Positions 24,106-32,623 of a DNA stretch of 51,586 nucleotides are shown in pieces. Location: contig NZ_JACJRG010000043.1 of the NCBI RefSeq assembly GCF_014697125.1, positions 1-51,586 on the forward strand, given 5' to 3'. The position numbers were made by a program, and so were the translations under genes. Below the pieces are notes generated by a model. The model searched no databases. It was not told the origin of the DNA and saw only the letters and a list, made by a program, of their open reading frames with translations. Every line of letters starts with the position of its first letter. Positions within the stretch are counted from its first letter, which is position 1. The stretch comes from Anabaena minutissima FACHB-250. GTDB lineage: Bacteria; Cyanobacteriota; Cyanobacteriia; Cyanobacteriales; Nostocaceae.

Positions 24106-24750
24106 ATGTCATACATAAATCGAGTAGGTGACGATGTTGTTCAACCTGAACCTGCGGTGGTGGCTGGTAGAGTCGGTGAGTATCATGACCGTGTGCGCTG
24201 GGGGCCAATAATTTCTGGTGTGTTAGTTGCTTTAGCTACACAGTTAATTTTGAGTTCCTTCTTTGCTGCTATTGGTACAGGCACAATTGCCGGCTCAGGT
24301 GCGCCTAGAACTATTACACCTGATGTTGCAGGTAATGTGGGTATTTGGTCAACTGTTGCTTTGTTAATTTCCCTATTTGTTGGAGGTTGGGTGACAAGTC
24401 GCGCTTGTGGCCCCATGAACCGTAATACGGCTCTCCTCAACGGCGCAATTCTCTGGGCGACTACTTTGGCTCTGAGTTCTTGGCTCTTAGCAAGCGGTGT
24501 ATCCGGTGCTTTTGGCGTTGCTGCTAGCAATGCTGGGGCAGTTATCAACCAAGTTCAACAACCAGGAGGTGTAGCTGTACCACAGAATGTTCCTCAATTA
24601 ACTGCTGAACAAGCTCGTGATGTTGCTGCTGCTACTTCCAGAGCTTTATGGTGGTTTGTATTTGGTTCTTTGTTAGGTTTAGCTGCCGCTTTGATAGGTG
24701 CAACTGTTGGAGTTCGTAGCCCTCGAACCAACGGCTACCATAATACTTAA
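24106..24750 (+). CDS. Four-helix membrane protein of unknown function
   Basis: 214 aa. A polar N-terminus (1-30) leads to hydrophobic segments at about 31-57 (WGPIISGVLVALATQLILSS), 77-100 (GIWSTVALLISLFVGGWVTS), 108-138 and 181-204 (LWWFVFGSLLGLAAALIGA). The first two contain the RWGPIISGVL and SLFVGGWVTSRA patterns seen in a family of bacterial small membrane proteins, often linked to stress, that I cannot name with confidence. The loop 140-178 is rich in Val, Gln and Pro. It stands alone, with its own terminator downstream. Confidence 0.8.
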   Translation: MSYINRVGDDVVQPEPAVVAGRVGEYHDRVRWGPIISGVLVALATQLILSSFFAAIGTGTIAGSGAPRTITPDVAGNVGIWSTVALLISLFVGGWVTSRACGPMNRNTALLNGAILWATTLALSSWLLASGVSGAFGVAASNAGAVINQVQQPGGVAVPQNVPQLTAEQARDVAAATSRALWWFVFGSLLGLAAALIGATVGVRSPRTNGYHNT

Positions 24751-24784
24751 CAACTACAAACATCCAAAAAAATAAAAATATCAT

Positions 24785-24819
24785 ACTCGTTACTGGTTTG
24801 AATCTGGTAGCGAGTTTTT
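24785..24819 (+). terminator. Intrinsic terminator
   Basis: ACTCGTTACTGG pairs with the facing CTGGTAGCGAGT (main stem ACTCGTTAC/GTAGCGAGT, one G-U), followed by TTTTT. It is 35 bases after the stop of the four-helix membrane protein. Confidence 0.85.
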
Positions 24820-24863
24820 CTTAGGTCAAAACTAGTACATGGTACTGCCAAATTTAAAATTAT

Positions 24864-25124
24864 TTACCACTTCAAATAAGCAGTTTCTATTCCTTCCTCT
24901 CTGCGAATTTTACTGTCTTTTTCAAACCAATCAATTAATTGTTGTGTTGTTAAATCTTCCATAGCAACACTATACTCTTGGGCGATATGTTTTAAAAGTT
25001 TCAGTGAGGAAATTGTTAATCTTGCCAGAAATTTTTCGGGTGAAGATAAAAGGGCTGCGTCTACTTTTGCTGATTCTTCTAACGTGAGGAATTGAGTTGA
25101 TGATTGCTGTGGTGGGAAATCCAT
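24864..25124 (-). CDS. Small helical protein of unknown function
   Basis: 86 aa, acidic and helical, with no membrane segment or cysteine. It contains LTLEESAKVDAALLSSPEKF, LARLTISSLKLLKHIAQ and LTTQQLIDWFEKDSKIRREE. The last segment is a regular amphipathic helix. I do not recognise a named family, but the composition and codon use look like a real cyanobacterial gene. It is 127 bases from the sufR stop on the same strand; no link to iron-sulfur genes can be shown. Confidence 0.7.
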   Translation of the reverse strand: MDFPPQQSSTQFLTLEESAKVDAALLSSPEKFLARLTISSLKLLKHIAQEYSVAMEDLTTQQLIDWFEKDSKIRREEGIETAYLKW

Positions 25125-25251
25125 AACTTGAAATTAAATGTATATCAAAAGTTAGTTTTGGATAATATTAGCCTCTAATTTGGTAAAACCCTTTACCAAT
25201 TGGCTATAATTCATGACCTAAACTGAATATGATAAGCAATTTACCTGATTT

Positions 25252-25920
25252 TTATTTGCGGGCTTGGACTAGATAGCCGCAACGATGTTCGCCGTTGATT
25301 AGCCAATGGGTACGCTCAACTGTACAGTCTGGGAGAACAGCCGCAAACATTTCTAGTTCATGTCCGCACACACTGGGGAATGACTCAGCCACGTTAGAGA
25401 TTGCACAATTATGTTCTATGAAGATAAACCGTTCCTCCTCTGTTGAGTCAGGGGAATCTACAGGGTGATATTCTGCCATGAAACCTTCAGCTTTTCGCAG
25501 TGCGACTAAATTCGCTACCCGTTCTTTCAGTGAACCGTTACCGACGCGATCGCAATATTCTTGGGCTTTCCGTTCCCACTGTTTCTGTAATATTGACTTG
25601 AATTGGTCGTGTCCCATCGTTTCGGCTAAGGTGTCAAGCAGGGAAACGGCAAAATCACCGTGGCGATCGCTGGCTGATTTGTGTAGGCGATCGCGCCCTT
25701 GACGACTTAATTGATAAACGTGTTGTGGTCGCCCCATCCCAGCTTGTACAGTGGTTGAGTAGACAATCAACTCTTCCGCCTCCAAATCTTTGAGATGACG
25801 ACGAATCGCTTGGGGGCTGACATCTAACATTTCTGCGAGATCAAAGGCCGTCGCCTGGGAGTTTTTTAGGAGATACTCTAGGATCTCTTGCTTAGTTGAG
25901 GACTGCTGAGTAGTCGCCAT
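25252..25920 (-). CDS. sufR: SufR, iron-sulfur-sensing repressor of the suf operon
   Basis: 222 aa. The N-terminal winged helix is DeoR/ArsR-like, with LAEMLDVSPQAIRRHLKDLE at 28-47 and GRPQHVYQLS as wing. The C-terminal half carries four cysteines, Cys172, Cys185, Cys199 and Cys214, spaced CX12CX13CX14C, the cluster signature of cyanobacterial SufR. With a 4Fe-4S cluster it represses sufBCDS and itself; cluster loss derepresses. It is divergent from sufB, and two CAAC-N6-GTTG sites lie in the shared promoter region. Confidence 0.96.
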   Translation of the reverse strand: MATTQQSSTKQEILEYLLKNSQATAFDLAEMLDVSPQAIRRHLKDLEAEELIVYSTTVQAGMGRPQHVYQLSRQGRDRLHKSASDRHGDFAVSLLDTLAETMGHDQFKSILQKQWERKAQEYCDRVGNGSLKERVANLVALRKAEGFMAEYHPVDSPDSTEEERFIFIEHNCAISNVAESFPSVCGHELEMFAAVLPDCTVERTHWLINGEHRCGYLVQARK

Positions 25921-25958
25921 CTTAGTCCAAAAAATTTTTTGAGAAAATTTGACTTTGA

Positions 25959-25972
25959 CAACATTGTTGTTG
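25959..25972. promoter_or_regulatory. SufR operator 1 (CAAC-N6-GTTG)
   Basis: CAACATTGTTGTTG is an exact CAAC-N6-GTTG, the site described for cyanobacterial SufR. It lies 39 bases upstream of the sufR start and is well placed for autorepression. Confidence 0.85.
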
Positions 25973-26003
25973 TTAATCTAGCGTACAATGTAAATACGTT
26001 AAA

Positions 26004-26017
26004 CAACAACCATGTTG
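26004..26017. promoter_or_regulatory. SufR operator 2 (CAAC-N6-GTTG)
   Basis: CAACAACCATGTTG is the second exact CAAC-N6-GTTG, centred 45 bases from the first and about 130 bases before sufB. Its place suits repression of the sufBCDS promoter. Confidence 0.85.
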
Positions 26018-26145
26018 TTTTAGTCTATATTCTTATTGTAGCAACCGTCTAACCACACGGTTAGACGAGATGGGAAGCGAGCCAACCCTAAGCCGTCTCC
26101 CATCCTTAAAGAGAACCACTTCCTGAACATAAGAGACCACTAGCG

Positions 26146-27585
26146 ATGAGTGCTACTGTCAAAACCTTAGTCAACCAACCTTACAAGTACGGCTTTGTCA
26201 CTGATATAGAAGCCGACACTATTCCGCGTGGACTAAACGAGGATGTTGTCCGCATAATCTCCGCCAAGAAGAATGAACCGGAGTTCATGCTGGAGTTTCG
26301 TCTCAGAGCTTACCGCCAGTGGCTAAAAATGACTGAGCCAACTTGGCCGAGCGTCACCTATCCACCTATCGACTATCAGAATATTATCTATTATTCTGCG
26401 CCAAAAAAGCAGAAAGCAAAACTCAACAGCTTAGATGAGGTAGATCCTACCCTCTTAGAAACCTTCGAGAAGTTAGGCATTTCTCTATCAGAGCAGAAAC
26501 GTCTCGCCAACGTTGCGGTAGACGCGATTTTCGATAGTGTTTCCGTCGCCACCACCTTCAAGGAAAAACTCGCCGAAGATGGTGTAATCTTCTGCTCAAT
26601 TTCCGAAGCACTGCAAGAACATCCAGAATTAATCAAAAAATATCTGGGTAGTGTTGTTCCCATTGCTGATAATTACTTCGCTGCCCTCAATGCGGCAGTT
26701 TTTAGTGATGGTTCTTTTGTCTATATTCCTAAAGGCGTAAAATGCCCAATGGAATTATCTACCTACTTCCGCATCAACTCCGGTGACACGGGACAATTTG
26801 AACGGACTTTGATTGTGGCTGAAGAAGGTAGCTACGTTTCCTATTTGGAAGGTTGTACCGCACCGATGTACGACAGCAACCAACTCCACGCGGCTGTAGT
26901 GGAACTCGTCGCCCTGGATAATGCTGAGATTAAATACTCCACCGTTCAAAACTGGTACGCCGGTGATGCTAACGGGAAAGGCGGGATTTACAACTTCGTC
27001 ACCAAGCGCGGTTTGTGTCAAGGTGTGAACTCCAAAATTTCTTGGACACAAGTCGAAACTGGTTCAGCCATAACTTGGAAGTATCCTAGCTGTGTGTTAG
27101 TGGGTGATAACTCCGTTGGAGAATTTTACTCGGTGGCGTTAACTAATAATATGCAGCAGGCTGACACCGGGACGAAGATGATTCACATCGGTAAGAACAC
27201 CCGCAGCACAATTATCTCCAAAGGAATCTCCGCAGGTAATTCTAGTAATAGTTACCGGGGTTTGGTGAAAGTTAATCCTAAAGCTGACGGGGCGCGTAAC
27301 TATTCTCAGTGCGATTCGATGCTAATTGGGGATAATGCTCATGCTAATACTTTCCCTTATATTCAAGTACAGAATAATACTGGGAAGGTTGAACACGAAG
27401 CTTCTACTTCCAAAATAGGCGAAGATCAGCTATTTTACTTCGCTCAACGCGGCATTTCACCCGAAGATGCGATTTCGATGATGATTAGCGGCTTCTGTAA
27501 GGATGTCTTTAATCAGCTACCTATGGAATTTGCGGTGGAAGCCGATAAATTATTGAGCCTGAAATTAGAAGGTAGCGTGGGTTAA
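26146..27585 (+). CDS. sufB: Fe-S cluster assembly scaffold SufB
   Basis: 479 aa, full length. Conserved blocks: KYGFVTDIEAD, PEFMLEFRLRAYRQWL, VFSDGSFVYIPKGVKCPMEL, SYLEGCTAPMYD, VQNWYAGDANGKGGIYNFVTKRG and the C-terminal DQLFYFAQRGISPEDAISMMISGFCKDV with the conserved Cys of the family. SufB forms the SufBC2D scaffold on which clusters are built from sulfur delivered by SufS. First gene of sufBCDS, divergent from its repressor. The 99-base gap to sufC holds a long palindromic repeat. Confidence 0.97.
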   Translation: MSATVKTLVNQPYKYGFVTDIEADTIPRGLNEDVVRIISAKKNEPEFMLEFRLRAYRQWLKMTEPTWPSVTYPPIDYQNIIYYSAPKKQKAKLNSLDEVDPTLLETFEKLGISLSEQKRLANVAVDAIFDSVSVATTFKEKLAEDGVIFCSISEALQEHPELIKKYLGSVVPIADNYFAALNAAVFSDGSFVYIPKGVKCPMELSTYFRINSGDTGQFERTLIVAEEGSYVSYLEGCTAPMYDSNQLHAAVVELVALDNAEIKYSTVQNWYAGDANGKGGIYNFVTKRGLCQGVNSKISWTQVETGSAITWKYPSCVLVGDNSVGEFYSVALTNNMQQADTGTKMIHIGKNTRSTIISKGISAGNSSNSYRGLVKVNPKADGARNYSQCDSMLIGDNAHANTFPYIQVQNNTGKVEHEASTSKIGEDQLFYFAQRGISPEDAISMMISGFCKDVFNQLPMEFAVEADKLLSLKLEGSVG

Positions 27586-27599
27586 TGTCAAAAGTTTAC

Positions 27600-27663
27600 C
27601 TCTGTGTCTTTGTGTCTCTGTGGTGAAAAAATAATTTAACCACAGAGACACAGAGACACAAAG
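27600..27663. repeat. Long palindromic repeat between sufB and sufC
   Basis: CTCTGTGTCTTTGTGTCTCT and following GTGGT pair with ACCACAGAGACACAGAGACA and following CAAAG, about 25-bp arms with few mismatches and a 14-nt loop. It starts 15 bases after the sufB stop. Transcribed, it forms a very stable hairpin that could stabilise sufB mRNA or lower read-through into sufC. Confidence 0.85.
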
Positions 27664-27684
27664 AACGAAGAGAAGAGAGAGAAC

Positions 27685-28473
27685 ATGATTGTTGAAAATA
27701 GTGCGGTTATTTTGTCGGTGAAGGATTTGACGGCTGAGGTTGATGGTACGCCGATTCTCAAGGGTGTGAATTTGGAAGTTCGGGCTGGTGAGGTTCACGC
27801 CATTATGGGGCCGAATGGTTCTGGGAAGAGTACCTTTTCTAAGGTGTTGTCGGGACATCCGGCTTATACTGTGACTGGCGGGGAGATAATTTTTCAAGGG
27901 CAAAATTTACTGGAACTAGAACCGGAGGAACGGGCTAGGGCTGGGGTATTTTTGGCGTTCCAATATCCTTTGGAAATTCCCGGTGTGAGTAATTTGGATT
28001 TCTTGCGGGTGGCTTATAATTCTCGTCGCAAGGCTCAAGGTTTGGAAGAGTTAGATGCTTTCGATTTTGATGACTTGATTGAGGAAAAGTTGGATGTGGT
28101 GAAGATGAATCCCGCTTTCCTGAATCGCAGTTTGAATGAAGGGTTTTCTGGCGGGGAGAAAAAGCGCAACGAAATTCTGCAAATGGCTTTGCTAGAACCG
28201 AAGTTGGCAATTTTGGATGAGACAGATTCTGGTTTAGATATTGATGCACTTAAAATTGTGGCTAATGGGGTAAATCAACTGGCTAACCCGGAAAATGCCA
28301 CGATTCTGATTACTCACTATCAACGGTTACTGGACTATATTATCCCCGACTTCGTACACGTCATGGCACGGGGAGAGATTATTACTAGTGGTGGTAAAGA
28401 GTTAGCACTGGAATTAGAATCTCGCGGTTATGACTGGCTGTTGGAAGAAACTGCGGTTGAGGTGGCTGTGTAA
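27685..28473 (+). CDS. sufC: Fe-S cluster assembly ATPase SufC
   Basis: 262 aa ABC-type ATPase without membrane domain. Walker A is GPNGSGKST (near 52-60), the Q-loop is FQYPLEIPGV, the ABC signature is SGGEKKR (near 158), and Walker B is LAILDETDSGLD, with the H-loop in ILITHYQR. It powers the SufBC2D scaffold. It ends TAATG, so its stop shares one base with the sufD start, pointing to coupled translation. GAGAGAGA precedes the ATG as a ribosome site. Confidence 0.97.
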   Translation: MIVENSAVILSVKDLTAEVDGTPILKGVNLEVRAGEVHAIMGPNGSGKSTFSKVLSGHPAYTVTGGEIIFQGQNLLELEPEERARAGVFLAFQYPLEIPGVSNLDFLRVAYNSRRKAQGLEELDAFDFDDLIEEKLDVVKMNPAFLNRSLNEGFSGGEKKRNEILQMALLEPKLAILDETDSGLDIDALKIVANGVNQLANPENATILITHYQRLLDYIIPDFVHVMARGEIITSGGKELALELESRGYDWLLEETAVEVAV

Positions 28474-29846
28474 TGTCTAGTAAAGTTTCTCCTAGTTCTA
28501 TCCCTAACTCAGAAGTGGTGAGTTTGACATCTACTCTGTTAGATAGAGACGCTAATTTAGTGGCTTTGTTAAATCAGGTGACAGCACCAGCTACCACAGG
28601 GTGGTTACAGGAATTGCGCGAACACGCGGCTAATTGGGTACGTCATGCAACTATTCCTACTACCCGTGAGGAAGAATGGCGGTTTACTGATTTGTCAGCG
28701 TTGCGTCAGGTGACATTCAATCATGTAGCAACTTTACCAGCAACCTCTCCCGACATCGCGGCGTTAACATTACCGGAAGCAGGTAATAGTCGATTAGTAT
28801 TTGTCAATGGTGTTTACGCGCCGGGGTTATCAGCAGTTGCAGAGTTACCGACTGGTGTAGTTATAGGGAATTTATCTGCGTTACCTGTAACCGAGCAGGA
28901 GCGTGTACAACAACATTTAGCCCAAGCTGAGGGAGCATTAGAAGTATTTACATCTCTCAACACTGCGGGAATATCTGATGTAGCAGTCGTATTGGTGGCA
29001 AAAAACGTAGTCGTTGATACACCCATTCATCTGTTATTTATTGCGGTTGCAGGTAAAACTGCGACAATTTCTCAACCCCGATGTTTGGTGGTGGCGGAAA
29101 GTGGTTCACAGGTAAATGTAATTGAAGAGTTTGTCGCGAACCTCCAAGGGGAAGAGCAAGTTTACCTCACCAATGCAGTTACGGAAATTGCGATCGCAGA
29201 CAATGCCCATGTGAGTCACACTAGAATTGAGCAAGAAAGTAAACAGGCTTTTCATATTGGGAAGACCGCCGTTACTCAAGCTCGTTATAGTCGCTATACT
29301 TGTCACGCCATCTCATTGGGTGGGAAAATATCACGGCATAACTTAGAGATTTTGCAAACTGGCGAACAAACCGAAACCACCCTCAACGGTTTGACAATGA
29401 TTGCAGGCAACCAATTAGGAGATACTCACAGTGCGATCGCACTCAATCATCCTTATGGTACAAGCAAGCAATTACATAAATGTATTGTAGGCGATCGCGC
29501 TCACGCAGTCTTCAACGGTAAGGTTTTTGTACCCAAACCAGCACAGCTAACCGATGCAGCCCAGTTAAACCGCAACTTGCTGCTATCATCGAAAGCCAGA
29601 GTTGATACCAAACCCCAACTAGAAATCACCGCCGACAACGTAAAATGCGCTCACGGTGCAACAGTCAGCCAGTTAGAAGATGACGAAATATTCTATCTGC
29701 AAAGTCGGGGTATTGATGCCAATGACGCGCGGAAGTTATTAGTTAACGCCTTCGCCACCGAAATCATCAACCAAATCCCCGTCTCCTCATTGCGAGACAG
29801 ATTGTTAAACACAGTCACTAGTTTTAAGTCATTAGCCAATGACTGA
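28473..29846 (+). CDS. sufD: Fe-S cluster assembly protein SufD
   Basis: 457 aa. The N-terminal helical region contains HAANWVRHATIPTTREEEWRFTDLSALRQ, typical of SufD (REEWKYT-like). The right-handed beta-helix follows, and the C-terminal block CAHGATVSQLEDDEIFYLQSRGIDANDARKLL resembles SufB (conserved His in CAHGAT). SufD pairs with SufB and SufC in the scaffold and is needed for iron entry. It overlaps the sufC stop by one base. A short palindrome of ATTACGAATT type separates it from sufS. Confidence 0.95.
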   Translation: MSSKVSPSSIPNSEVVSLTSTLLDRDANLVALLNQVTAPATTGWLQELREHAANWVRHATIPTTREEEWRFTDLSALRQVTFNHVATLPATSPDIAALTLPEAGNSRLVFVNGVYAPGLSAVAELPTGVVIGNLSALPVTEQERVQQHLAQAEGALEVFTSLNTAGISDVAVVLVAKNVVVDTPIHLLFIAVAGKTATISQPRCLVVAESGSQVNVIEEFVANLQGEEQVYLTNAVTEIAIADNAHVSHTRIEQESKQAFHIGKTAVTQARYSRYTCHAISLGGKISRHNLEILQTGEQTETTLNGLTMIAGNQLGDTHSAIALNHPYGTSKQLHKCIVGDRAHAVFNGKVFVPKPAQLTDAAQLNRNLLLSSKARVDTKPQLEITADNVKCAHGATVSQLEDDEIFYLQSRGIDANDARKLLVNAFATEIINQIPVSSLRDRLLNTVTSFKSLAND

Positions 29847-29851
29847 ATAAC

Positions 29852-29896
29852 TTGTAATTCGTAATTGATAAGTAGTAAAAAAATTACGAATTACAA
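29852..29896. repeat. Palindromic AATTACGAATTACAA repeat between sufD and sufS
   Basis: TTGTAATTCGTAATT pairs perfectly with AATTACGAATTACAA (15 bp). Further copies of AATTACGAATTAC follow to 29922, just before the sufS ATG. The repeat is open in the sufS frame, which makes the gene look longer at its 5' end than it is. Confidence 0.85.
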
Positions 29897-29924
29897 ATTA
29901 CAACTTAGGAATTACGAATTACCA

Positions 29925-31187
29925 ATGACTTATACTTCTACCAAAACTCTGGCTGATAAAGTTCGTGCTGATTTCCCACTATTGCATCAAGAAATCAACG
30001 ATAAACCTTTGGTTTATTTAGATAATGCGGCGACATCACAAAAACCGTTGTTCGTCTTAAATGCACTCAGGGATTACTACGAACAATATAACGCCAACGT
30101 GCATCGGGGAGCGCATACCCTCAGTGCTAAAGCCACCGATGCTTATGAAGGCGCACGGGATAAAATTGCTAAATTTATTAACGCCGCCTCCCGCCAAGAA
30201 ATCGTCTACACCCGCAACGCTAGCGAAGCAATTAACCTCGTAGCTTATAGCTGGGGAATGAACAATTTAAAAGCTGGGGACGAAATTGTTCTGTCGGTGA
30301 TGGAACACCACAGTAATATTGTTCCTTGGCAATTTGTTGCTCAAAAAACAGGTGCAGTTCTCAAGTTTGTGGAATTAACACCAGAAGAAACCTTAGATTT
30401 GGAACAGTTTAAACAACTGATTTCCGAGAAAACTAAATTAGTTTCTATAGTTCATGTTTCTAATACACTGGGTTGTATTAATCCAGTGACAGAGATTGCA
30501 AAAATTGCTCACAGATACGGCGCGAAATTCTTAGTTGATGCTTGTCAAAGTGTTCCTCATATGCCTGTTGATGTCCAACAAATCGACTGTGATTGGTTGG
30601 TAGCATCTGGGCATAAAATGTGCGCGATGACTGGTATAGGTTTTTTGTATGGTAAGTTGGAATTACTAGAAGCAATGCCACCATTTTTTGGCGGTGGTGA
30701 AATGATTGCGGAAGTGTATTTAGACCATTCCACCTATGCAGAATTACCCCATAAATTTGAAGCTGGGACACCTGCAATTGGGGAAGCGATCGCCCTGGGT
30801 GCAGCCATAGATTATCTTACTAATATAGGTATGGATAAAATCCACGCCTACGAAGCAGAATTAACAGCTTATTTGTTCCAAGAATTAGAGAAAATCCCCC
30901 AAGTCACAATCTACGGGCCAAAACCCGACGCAAACGGAGAAGGTAGAGCCGCCTTAGCAGCATTCACCGTTGAAGGTGTCCACGCTAACGACTTATCTAC
31001 ATTATTAGATCAAGAAGGCGTAGCTATTCGTTCTGGACACCACTGCACGCAACCTTTACACCGTCATATGGGTTTACCAGCCACCGCACGGGTAAGTTTA
31101 TCTTTCTACAACACCCGCGAGGAAATTGATGTTTTCATCAAAGCACTCAAGGAAACTATTGACTTTTTTGCTGGTATTTTTGCTTAA
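29925..31187 (+). CDS. sufS: Cysteine desulfurase SufS
   Basis: 420 aa from the ATG at 29925. An in-frame start at 29865 would add 20 residues encoded by repeat DNA, not by family sequence. Type II (SufS) aminotransferase-fold PLP enzyme: VYLDNAATSQKP, VMEHHSNIVPW, the PLP Lys231 in SGHKMCAMTG, and catalytic Cys374 in RSGHHCTQPLHR. It removes sulfur from cysteine and delivers the persulfide to the SufBCD scaffold. No SufE gene is seen in the window. A strong terminator follows, ending the operon. Confidence 0.96.
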   Translation: MTYTSTKTLADKVRADFPLLHQEINDKPLVYLDNAATSQKPLFVLNALRDYYEQYNANVHRGAHTLSAKATDAYEGARDKIAKFINAASRQEIVYTRNASEAINLVAYSWGMNNLKAGDEIVLSVMEHHSNIVPWQFVAQKTGAVLKFVELTPEETLDLEQFKQLISEKTKLVSIVHVSNTLGCINPVTEIAKIAHRYGAKFLVDACQSVPHMPVDVQQIDCDWLVASGHKMCAMTGIGFLYGKLELLEAMPPFFGGGEMIAEVYLDHSTYAELPHKFEAGTPAIGEAIALGAAIDYLTNIGMDKIHAYEAELTAYLFQELEKIPQVTIYGPKPDANGEGRAALAAFTVEGVHANDLSTLLDQEGVAIRSGHHCTQPLHRHMGLPATARVSLSFYNTREEIDVFIKALKETIDFFAGIFA

Positions 31188-31210
31188 AAATACCCTAATT
31201 GTAAATCACA

Positions 31211-31242
31211 AATACCCGACTTCTTGAAGGAGTCGGGTATTT
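31211..31242 (+). terminator. Intrinsic terminator of the suf operon
   Basis: AATACCCGACTTC and GAAGGAGTCGGGTATT form a stem with main pairing AATACCCGACT/AGTCGGGTATT, followed by a T-rich tract. It lies 24 bases after the sufS stop. Confidence 0.9.
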
Positions 31243-31276
31243 TATTTCTCGCAACTAATTTACAGGAGTTGCTAAA

Positions 31277-31876
31277 ATGTCATACAGTGACTTTACTTTA
31301 GACAAAGTTAGGAAAACTTTTGGTTTAACCATTGCCGATAAAGTAGATATCTTTGCATCTGTACCAGAAATAGATTGTCCCGAATTACTGGCAGAAGTAT
31401 TAAAAGAAAATATACCATTAGCTCTTGCTAGTAATACAGAAAAATCTCGCTCTGAGATGATTATTGCACCAATTTTAATTGCGATTAGAAAATATTTAAA
31501 TAATCAAATTAGCTTGTTTTCCGGTATTGATTTTACTGTCGAATCAGCACAAGGATTAAACGGGAATTGTGACTTTATTATTAGTCTTTCACCAGAATTA
31601 TTAATTTTAAATGCACCAGTTGTCACAATTGTAGAAGCAAAAAAAGAAAATATCAATGCTGGCTTAGGTCAATGCGTAGCCGAGATGATAGCAGCAAAAT
31701 TATTTAATGAACGTGAAGGTAATAATATTCAGACTATTTACGGTACTGTAACTACAGGTACTAACTGGAAATTTCTTAAACTTTATGAACAAGTAGTCGA
31801 AATTGACTTAAGTGAATATTATATTAATAATATAGGTAAAATCTTAGGAATTTTATCGCATATTTTGACAGAATAA
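31277..31876 (+). CDS. PD-(D/E)XK-like protein, cyanobacterial family
   Basis: 199 aa. A helical N-terminus (1-55) precedes a nuclease-fold-like core: SRSEMIIAPILIAI (Glu60), CDFIISLS (Asp99), IVEAKKENINAGLGQ (Glu120-Ala-Lys122), then CVAEMIAAKLFNEREGN and IYGTVTTGTNWKFLKL. E..D..ExK spacing fits the PD-(D/E)XK superfamily, and the KKENI..G.GQ.VAEM pattern recurs in multi-copy cyanobacterial genes. Whether it cuts DNA is unknown. AGGAG about 9 nt before the ATG is a good ribosome site. The Uma2-type gene follows 10 bases later, so the two are probably cotranscribed. Confidence 0.75.
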   Translation: MSYSDFTLDKVRKTFGLTIADKVDIFASVPEIDCPELLAEVLKENIPLALASNTEKSRSEMIIAPILIAIRKYLNNQISLFSGIDFTVESAQGLNGNCDFIISLSPELLILNAPVVTIVEAKKENINAGLGQCVAEMIAAKLFNEREGNNIQTIYGTVTTGTNWKFLKLYEQVVEIDLSEYYINNIGKILGILSHILTE

Positions 31877-31886
31877 GTATTGTCAT

Positions 31887-32519
31887 ATGCTCATACAGTT
31901 AACACCTGCCGAACAAAGAAAAGTCTTACATAACGTTAGCTGGGAAACCTTTGAAGCTTTGCTGAGAGATACAGGGGAAGATAGAGTTTCTAGGTTTGCC
32001 TATGACTGTGGCACTTTAGAAATTATGACCCCACTTTTTGAACATGAAAACCCTAAAATTCAGTTTGATCGGTTAATATTTGCTCTAGTTGAGGAATTAG
32101 AATTAGAAATAAAAAGTGCTGGCTCTACAACCTTAAAACTCCCATTAGCTAAACGAGGTATAGAACCAGATAACTATTACTACATCCAAAATGAATTTAG
32201 GGTGAGAGGTAAAGAAAAATCAAATTTAGAAACAGATCCGCCGGCTGATTTAGCAATTGAAATTGATATTACTAGTAGTTCAGTGAATAAGTTTAATATT
32301 TACTCAGCATTAGGTATTGCTGAATTGTGGAGGTATGACGGGCAAGATTTAAAATTTTATCATTTGGTAAAAGGGCAATATATTGAGCATGAATTTAGTC
32401 TTGCCTTTCCTATAATGTCTGTAAATGATATAAGCAGATTTATTCAGCAAAGTAAAAGCATGGGTGAAATTGCTTTGCTCAAATCATTTCGTGTTTGGAT
32501 GCGGGAACATATGAAATAA
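31887..32519 (+). CDS. Uma2-family (DUF820) putative endonuclease
   Basis: 210 aa. Matches the Uma2 pattern: LEIMTPLFEHENPK, a conserved Glu-Pro-Asp in RGIEPDNYYYIQNE, then DLAIEIDIT (Asp and Glu of the PD-(D/E)XK core), and YSALGIAELWRYDGQDLKFYHL. These genes are many in Nostocales genomes; nuclease activity is assumed from fold, and the biological role is unknown. It is 10 bases behind the PD-(D/E)XK-like gene. A palindromic hairpin follows the stop. Confidence 0.85.
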   Translation: MLIQLTPAEQRKVLHNVSWETFEALLRDTGEDRVSRFAYDCGTLEIMTPLFEHENPKIQFDRLIFALVEELELEIKSAGSTTLKLPLAKRGIEPDNYYYIQNEFRVRGKEKSNLETDPPADLAIEIDITSSSVNKFNIYSALGIAELWRYDGQDLKFYHLVKGQYIEHEFSLAFPIMSVNDISRFIQQSKSMGEIALLKSFRVWMREHMK

Positions 32520-32532
32520 TTAGTTTAATTAT

Positions 32533-32564
32533 TATTTCAGTATTATTGATGTATTACTGAAATA
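32533..32564. terminator. Hairpin after the Uma2 gene
   Basis: TATTTCAGTA pairs with TACTGAAATA (10 bp perfect) around a 12-nt loop, 13 bases after the stop. A T-run follows only later, so it may be a terminator or a palindromic repeat between the convergent genes. Confidence 0.6.
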
Positions 32565-32623
32565 AAGGTTTTATACCTTTTTTCTGTGATTCAAAGTTTT
32601 ACAGAATGCGAACTAATGCAACC

